Of a DNA stretch of 10,006 nucleotides, positions 6,218 to 10,006 are shown piece by piece. The position numbers and the translations under genes are program-made. The notes under the pieces are model-generated. The model made no database searches. It saw only the letters and a list, made by a program, of their open reading frames with translations, and was not told where the DNA came from. How positions within the stretch are numbered: position 1 is the first letter of the stretch; each line of letters starts with the position of its first letter. Source of the stretch: Desulfobacterales bacterium (GTDB lineage: Bacteria > Desulfobacterota > Desulfobacteria > Desulfobacterales > Desulfosalsimonadaceae). The DNA is taken from positions 1-10,006 of the forward strand of contig JAGXLE010000029.1 of assembly GCA_018334855.1 (NCBI GenBank), read 5' to 3'.

Positions 6218-6961
6218 TTATGCCCCAATTCCAAAAAGGATTTCCTTTACCTCAGTTTGGTCCATGACGTCTCTGGGATTTCCGGTGGCAATAATTTTTC
6301 CTTCGCTTATGACGAGCAACCTTTCCGTATAATCTATCACGATGTCCATGTCGTGTTCTATGATCATGCAGGCTATCTGTTCTTTTTTAAGGGCGGAGAC
6401 TATGGTTTCCATAACCTTGAACTTGTTGTTGGTGGCCACCCCGCTGGTCGGCTCGTCGAGCAGCAGAAATTTAGGTTTTAAGGCAAAGGCCATGGCCGAA
6501 TCCAGGATCTTTTTCTCCCCTTCTGCAAGCTCGGTGGGCAGAAGATCCTTTCTGTCTGCCAGGCCGAAGGTTTCCAGGATATTTAAGGCTTCATCTGTGA
6601 TTTCCCTGTAATGATCCGCCGGCAGAATCATGCTTTTTAATTTGCCGTAGACCGAAAAAAGGCAGACCCGCACGTTTTCCAGCACGGTATTGGCGTCAAA
6701 AAGATTGGTGATCTGGAAATTTCTGGCAATGCCTTTACTTATACGCTGATAAGGTGATGAATAAGTAATCTCCTGTTCAAAAAATCTAATTTGACCGCCT
6801 GTGGGCAGTATATGGCCGCTGATTAGATTGACCAGGGTGGTTTTGCCTGCCCCGTTGGGACCCACCAGGCTGACAATTTCGTTTTTGCCGACTTTTAACT
6901 CTGCAGAGTCAATAATTCGGGCTCTTCCGAACTCCTTTATCAGGTTGTCTACTTCCAGCAT
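6218..6961 (-). CDS. livG: Branched-chain-type ABC transporter ATP-binding protein LivG
   Basis: Second ATPase of the first importer, 247 aa, within the usual 240-260. Motifs are Walker A GPNGAGKT (34-41), Q-loop Q83 (ARNFQ), Walker B FLLLDE (165-170), and the switch histidine H203 (IIEHD). The signature motif is LAEGE (145-149) instead of LSGGQ or the LSYGQ-like form common in LivG, and the D-loop reads TSGVATNN. The C-terminus EVKEILFGIGA resembles the end of many LivG proteins (xxVxxAYLG-type), supporting LivG over LivF. The ATG at 6961 follows directly on the livM stop (TGAATG), with GGGGGGAG 7 nt upstream inside livM, so translation is probably coupled. Confidence 0.94.
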   Translation of the reverse strand: MLEVDNLIKEFGRARIIDSAELKVGKNEIVSLVGPNGAGKTTLVNLISGHILPTGGQIRFFEQEITYSSPYQRISKGIARNFQITNLFDANTVLENVRVCLFSVYGKLKSMILPADHYREITDEALNILETFGLADRKDLLPTELAEGEKKILDSAMAFALKPKFLLLDEPTSGVATNNKFKVMETIVSALKKEQIACMIIEHDMDIVIDYTERLLVISEGKIIATGNPRDVMDQTEVKEILFGIGA

Positions 6962-7960
6962 TCAGGAACTCCCCCCTGCTTTCTGTTTTTTCAGCCTGGC
7001 GTACAGGCCCGAAATCCCGCCGCTTATGCCCTGTGGCAGCAGGAGCACCAGCAGGATAAGAATCACGCCCAGGGCGAACTGCCAGTATTGTGTCCAGGAC
7101 TTTAAGTACAGCTGAAGGTATGTAAAAAGTACAGCTCCCACAAGGGGACCTTCAAATATCGTGAATCCCCCGAGAAGGGTCATAAAGACAATCTCCCCGG
7201 AAAAGATCCATTCTGCAAGCTCCGGGGTGACATGACCGTTGATAAAGGAATAAAGAGCCCCGCCGAGCCCGGTAAACGCGCCTGAAACCAGAAATGCATA
7301 CCATCGGTATCTTTTGATCCGGATGCCGATCATCTCGGCGCGCACCTCGTTGTCCCTGATGGACTGAAGGGTCTTTCCGAAAGGCGAATTCACTATGGCC
7401 CACATCACTATTACACACAGTGCAAACATGCAGACCAGGAAATAGTAGTAGGGCCCGGACAAAAACTCGAACCTTTTGACCCCTTCGTAGGATTTTCCGA
7501 GCATTACGGGCAACGCTATGTGAATGCCGTCAGAGCCGCCCGTAATATGGTAAAATTTTAAAAGCAGCGTGAATATAACCATGGAAAAGGCCATGGTTAT
7601 GATTGCAAAGAATATGAACGTATGCCGGACGCAGAGATAGCCGAAAATGGCGGCGATGATAAGCGATACAATTATGGCGGCCGGAATAATGAGTTCTATC
7701 CTGTAAAGGGAGGGCACGTATTCGTATATCATGCCCACGGTGTAGGCTCCGACAGCGAAGAGGGCTCCGTGCCCGAAAGAAAGCAGTCCGGTATAACGCA
7801 GCAGAAGGTTAAATCCCAGAGCGCATACGCCCAGGGCAAGCCCGGACTCAAACAGCATTATCTGGTAAGGCGAAAGAAAGCCCCCCAAAAACAGCAGAAT
7901 TATAAAAGCTGCGAGATAGACAATATATCTGGGTCTGGCTAGTACTGTTTTCATATCCAT
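6962..7960 (-). CDS. livM: Branched-chain-type ABC transporter permease LivM
   Basis: Inner-membrane permease of the LivM family, 332 aa, a typical length for forms lacking the longer N-terminus of the E. coli protein. Hallmarks are GLLSFGHGALFAVGAY (58-73), GGSDGI (141-146), the ATPase-contact loop IRDNEVRAEMIGI (201-213), a Gly-rich segment GAFTGLGGALYSF (227-239), and LLPQGI near the end (308-313). About eight to ten hydrophobic segments are present and the tail is basic. The ATG at 7960 immediately follows the livH stop codon with no spacer (TAAATG). A second in-frame ATG lies two codons in, so the exact start could be residue 1 or 3. The direct junctions on both sides argue for a single transcript and coupled translation. 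Confidence 0.96.
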   Translation of the reverse strand: MDMKTVLARPRYIVYLAAFIILLFLGGFLSPYQIMLFESGLALGVCALGFNLLLRYTGLLSFGHGALFAVGAYTVGMIYEYVPSLYRIELIIPAAIIVSLIIAAIFGYLCVRHTFIFFAIITMAFSMVIFTLLLKFYHITGGSDGIHIALPVMLGKSYEGVKRFEFLSGPYYYFLVCMFALCVIVMWAIVNSPFGKTLQSIRDNEVRAEMIGIRIKRYRWYAFLVSGAFTGLGGALYSFINGHVTPELAEWIFSGEIVFMTLLGGFTIFEGPLVGAVLFTYLQLYLKSWTQYWQFALGVILILLVLLLPQGISGGISGLYARLKKQKAGGSS

Positions 7961-8839
7961 TTATTTGTTTCCAAAAAGGCCTTCGGGTTTGACCACCAGA
8001 ATTACCACAGCCACGATAAAGAGCAGCGGCAGTTCTATCTCCGGAAAATATGCGACACCGAAAGAACGGGTTTCTCCAACGATAAACGAGCCCAAGAGCG
8101 CCCCCCGGAGACTTCCCAGTCCGCCGATAACTACCACTATAAAGGCCCGGATCAGCGGATCCATGCCTATTCCCAGGGTAGCGGGCGTTGTGGGGATAAT
8201 CAGGGCTCCTGCAAGACCTGCCAGCCCCGCGCCCAGTGCAAAAGCCATGGTGTTTAACCACCGGATCCTTATTCCCATGGCAGTGGCCATTTCCCGGTCC
8301 ATGGATATGGCCCTGAGCATTATTCCGAGCTTGGTTTTGGAGAGCAGGGCCCAGACTCCTATGCCGGCTCCAAAGCTTACGAGCATGACGAATACAAAGT
8401 AGATCGGATAGACGCTTCCGAAGATCTCGATGCTTCCCATGGAGACAAAGGGCGAGGAGGCATAATAGGCCTGCCCGCCGAATATCATTTGGAGCAGGCC
8501 TTCTATGGCGAGCATGGTTCCGAAGGTTATCAGGAGCTGGTATTCCAGAGTCCTGTTATACATGGGTCTTATGAAAGAGATTTCCATCAGAAGGCCGCAC
8601 GCCCCAGCAATGCCGATGGCGATCACAAGACCTCCGGCAAGTATAAGGAATAAAGAGGCACCCGCCAATAAGCTCCCTATGAGCCATGCCGCCACAAAGG
8701 CTCCTATGGCATACAGGGCGCCATGAGCCAGGTTAAGGATGCCCATGACGCCGAGTATGATGTTAAGCCCCAGAGAGGTGAGAAAGACAAATGAAGTAAA
8801 ATACAGCCCGTTTAAAATATAGATCAGAATCTGTTCCAT
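7961..8839 (-). CDS. livH: Branched-chain-type ABC transporter permease LivH
   Basis: Inner-membrane permease of the LivH family, 292 aa, the expected length. It forms the transmembrane heterodimer with LivM. Motifs are GILNLAHGALYAIGAF (33-48), the coupling loop LRAISMDREMATAMGI (175-190), VIGGLGSLRGALLGSFIVGE (237-256), and the C-terminal KPEGLFG (284-290). The ATG at 8839 is preceded by AGGGAG with 5 nt spacing. It lies 54 nt after binding protein 1, across a small hairpin. Compared with the second LivH (94-954) the architecture is the same but the sequence differs widely outside the motifs. This fits two importers of the same family with different partners and not a tandem copy. Confidence 0.96.
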   Translation of the reverse strand: MEQILIYILNGLYFTSFVFLTSLGLNIILGVMGILNLAHGALYAIGAFVAAWLIGSLLAGASLFLILAGGLVIAIGIAGACGLLMEISFIRPMYNRTLEYQLLITFGTMLAIEGLLQMIFGGQAYYASSPFVSMGSIEIFGSVYPIYFVFVMLVSFGAGIGVWALLSKTKLGIMLRAISMDREMATAMGIRIRWLNTMAFALGAGLAGLAGALIIPTTPATLGIGMDPLIRAFIVVVIGGLGSLRGALLGSFIVGETRSFGVAYFPEIELPLLFIVAVVILVVKPEGLFGNK

Positions 8840-8859
8840 GGCTGCTCCCTGTTGCGAGT

Positions 8860-8879
8860 AAGGCGCGGCTTGTCGCCCT
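8860..8879 (-). other. Possible intercistronic hairpin after binding protein 1
   Basis: AAGGCG (8860-8865) and CGCCCT (8874-8879) can pair on the transcribed strand as a 6-bp stem with one G-U pair and an 8-nt loop. It lies in the 54-nt gap between binding protein 1 and livH, the same relative place as the much stronger hairpin at 1005-1033. No U tract follows. The stem is short and could be chance. Confidence 0.35.
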
Positions 8880-8893
8880 CCCTGGTTTCAGCT

Positions 8894-10006
8894 TTAAGAT
8901 TTCCAGCTCTCTATCCAGTCCAGGGTCCTGATGCCCACCGGCGGATTCACTTCGGGAGCCGGAAATACCGAGCTTTCATCGGGGTCCAGGATGGGGAAGT
9001 CAAAGGACTTGACCTTCTTTGTCTCCCCGACCAGCACGTCTTCGCGGGCGTTGTGATCTCCTCCTATGTTGAGAATTCCCGAGGGGGTTTCAAAGGAAAG
9101 GTTGGTTGCCGCAAGAGCGATTTCCTTCTTTGAAGGCCAGCCTCCGACCAGGGAGACCGCTTTTTCCACTGCATGCTTGTAGCCGTAGATCGCCTGGTAC
9201 GCATGATAGCACGGGTAAGAAGGATACTTCCCGTATTCTTTTTTATAGCTTTCCACAAACTTCTTGTTAAGCGGCCATTTGTCCTGCGGGGGATACAGGA
9301 AATAGTGGGTGCCTGCACAACAGACTATCTGGCCTTCGGGAAATCCTTCCCCCACTTCCTGGGGATAGGGCTCTCCGCGCGACATTGCCATTTGGGCCTT
9401 TTTAAACAGCCCCATTCCTATGGCCTGTTTTGTAAAGGTAACCGCATCGCCGCCCCACATGGAGGAATGAATTATTTCCGCGCCGGATGCCAGAAGCGAG
9501 GAAATATGTGCGGTGTAGTCTTTGTTAAATATCTGGGGCCACAGCACCTTTACCACTTCAACGTCTGGCATCAGCTTTTTGATGGCATTTTCAAAAATCA
9601 TCCAGGAATCCCTGCCCCAGGCATAATCCTGGTTAATGCCGGCGACTTTTTTCACGTTCGGATAATGATCCTTAATGTACCTGGCAAGGGCAATATTATC
9701 TATTGCCAGGTGGGCGGCAGTGCGAAAGCCCAGGCCGTACTTGGGCACTTCGTAAGGCGATTTGTCCTCTTCCATCAGTACGTGGGTGCCGCAGTCATAG
9801 GCAAAAATCAGGCCGCCCAGTTCGTCGCTTAAGGGGAGAATTGCCTTGCAGTCCGCAGAGGAGATGTAGCCCAGGATGATATCGACTTCCTCTGAGAGGA
9901 TCAGTTTTCGTGCCAGTTTTACCTGTGCATCCGTGCCGCCCGCTTCGTCATAGCTTTTCAGTTCGATTTTCCTTCCCGCTATTCCGCCCTCTTTGTTGAT
10001 CTGGTC
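8894..10006 (-). CDS. ABC transporter substrate-binding protein, LivJ/LivK-type (binding protein 1), N-terminus cut by window edge
   Basis: Periplasmic ligand-binding protein of the Peripla_BP_6 family. The 370 C-terminal residues are visible and the frame stays open to the window edge, so the true start and signal peptide lie outside. Reading in from position 10006, the frame begins DQINKEGGIAGRKIELKSYD and continues through DAQVKLARKLILSEEVDIILGYISSA. This is the classic first-lobe pattern of the family (conserved INxxGGIxGRKIEL and the A..KLI..E.VD.I.G block). The Met at 9775 is internal, because conserved domain sequence precedes it. Further blocks include HISSLLASGAEIIHSSMWGG and YPPQDKWPLNKKFVESYKKEYGKYPS, which align with equivalent segments of binding protein 2. 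It precedes livHMGF and is the natural receptor of that importer. Its ligand is unknown. Confidence 0.94.
   Translation of the reverse strand, partial: DQINKEGGIAGRKIELKSYDEAGGTDAQVKLARKLILSEEVDIILGYISSADCKAILPLSDELGGLIFAYDCGTHVLMEEDKSPYEVPKYGLGFRTAAHLAIDNIALARYIKDHYPNVKKVAGINQDYAWGRDSWMIFENAIKKLMPDVEVVKVLWPQIFNKDYTAHISSLLASGAEIIHSSMWGGDAVTFTKQAIGMGLFKKAQMAMSRGEPYPQEVGEGFPEGQIVCCAGTHYFLYPPQDKWPLNKKFVESYKKEYGKYPSYPCYHAYQAIYGYKHAVEKAVSLVGGWPSKKEIALAATNLSFETPSGILNIGGDHNAREDVLVGETKKVKSFDFPILDPDESSVFPAPEVNPPVGIRTLDWIESWKS

Overview
All identifiable genes in this window lie on the minus strand and are packed as one transcription-unit-like block read from right to left. The combination of a LivFGMHK-type importer, an iron-dependent alcohol dehydrogenase, a tungsten-type aldehyde:ferredoxin oxidoreductase (AOR) and a Tat-exported binding protein, at moderate GC content, suggests an anaerobic bacterium. 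My best guess is a Desulfobacterota (deltaproteobacterial, sulfate-reducer-like) genome. This is inferred from gene content and is not proven by any marker gene.

In transcription order the first part (10006 to 5505) is a complete branched-chain-amino-acid-type ABC importer, apart from the missing N-terminus of its binding protein. It comprises substrate-binding protein 1 (8894-10006, cut by the window edge), permease LivH (7961-8839), permease LivM (6962-7960), ATPase LivG (6218-6961) and ATPase LivF (5505-6215). The four membrane and ATPase genes are separated by only 0-2 nt. The middle (5475 to 2478) encodes two oxidoreductases, an Fe-type alcohol dehydrogenase (4318-5475) and a single-chain AOR (2478-4247). 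The last part (2355 to 1) starts a second importer of the same family: Tat-signal binding protein 2 (1042-2355), LivH (94-954) and the first 36 codons of a LivM (1-110).

The simplest reading is an uptake-plus-oxidation module. One or both importers bring in a small organic compound, the alcohol dehydrogenase interconverts an alcohol and an aldehyde with NAD(P)H, and the AOR oxidises the aldehyde to a carboxylate while reducing ferredoxin. The substrate cannot be read from the sequence, and the 'branched-chain amino acid' label of the transporter family should not be taken literally.

Non-coding sequence is scarce. The notable pieces are a perfect 13-bp hairpin after binding protein 2, a weaker hairpin at the equivalent place after binding protein 1, a 7-bp hairpin between the two oxidoreductase genes, and a 122-nt gap before binding protein 2. 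That gap carries a very strong Shine-Dalgarno-like sequence with no gene in normal position, plus a tiny reading frame that overlaps the binding-protein start as ATGA. No RNA genes, mobile elements, CRISPR arrays or attachment sites were seen. The largest gene-free stretch is 122 nt.
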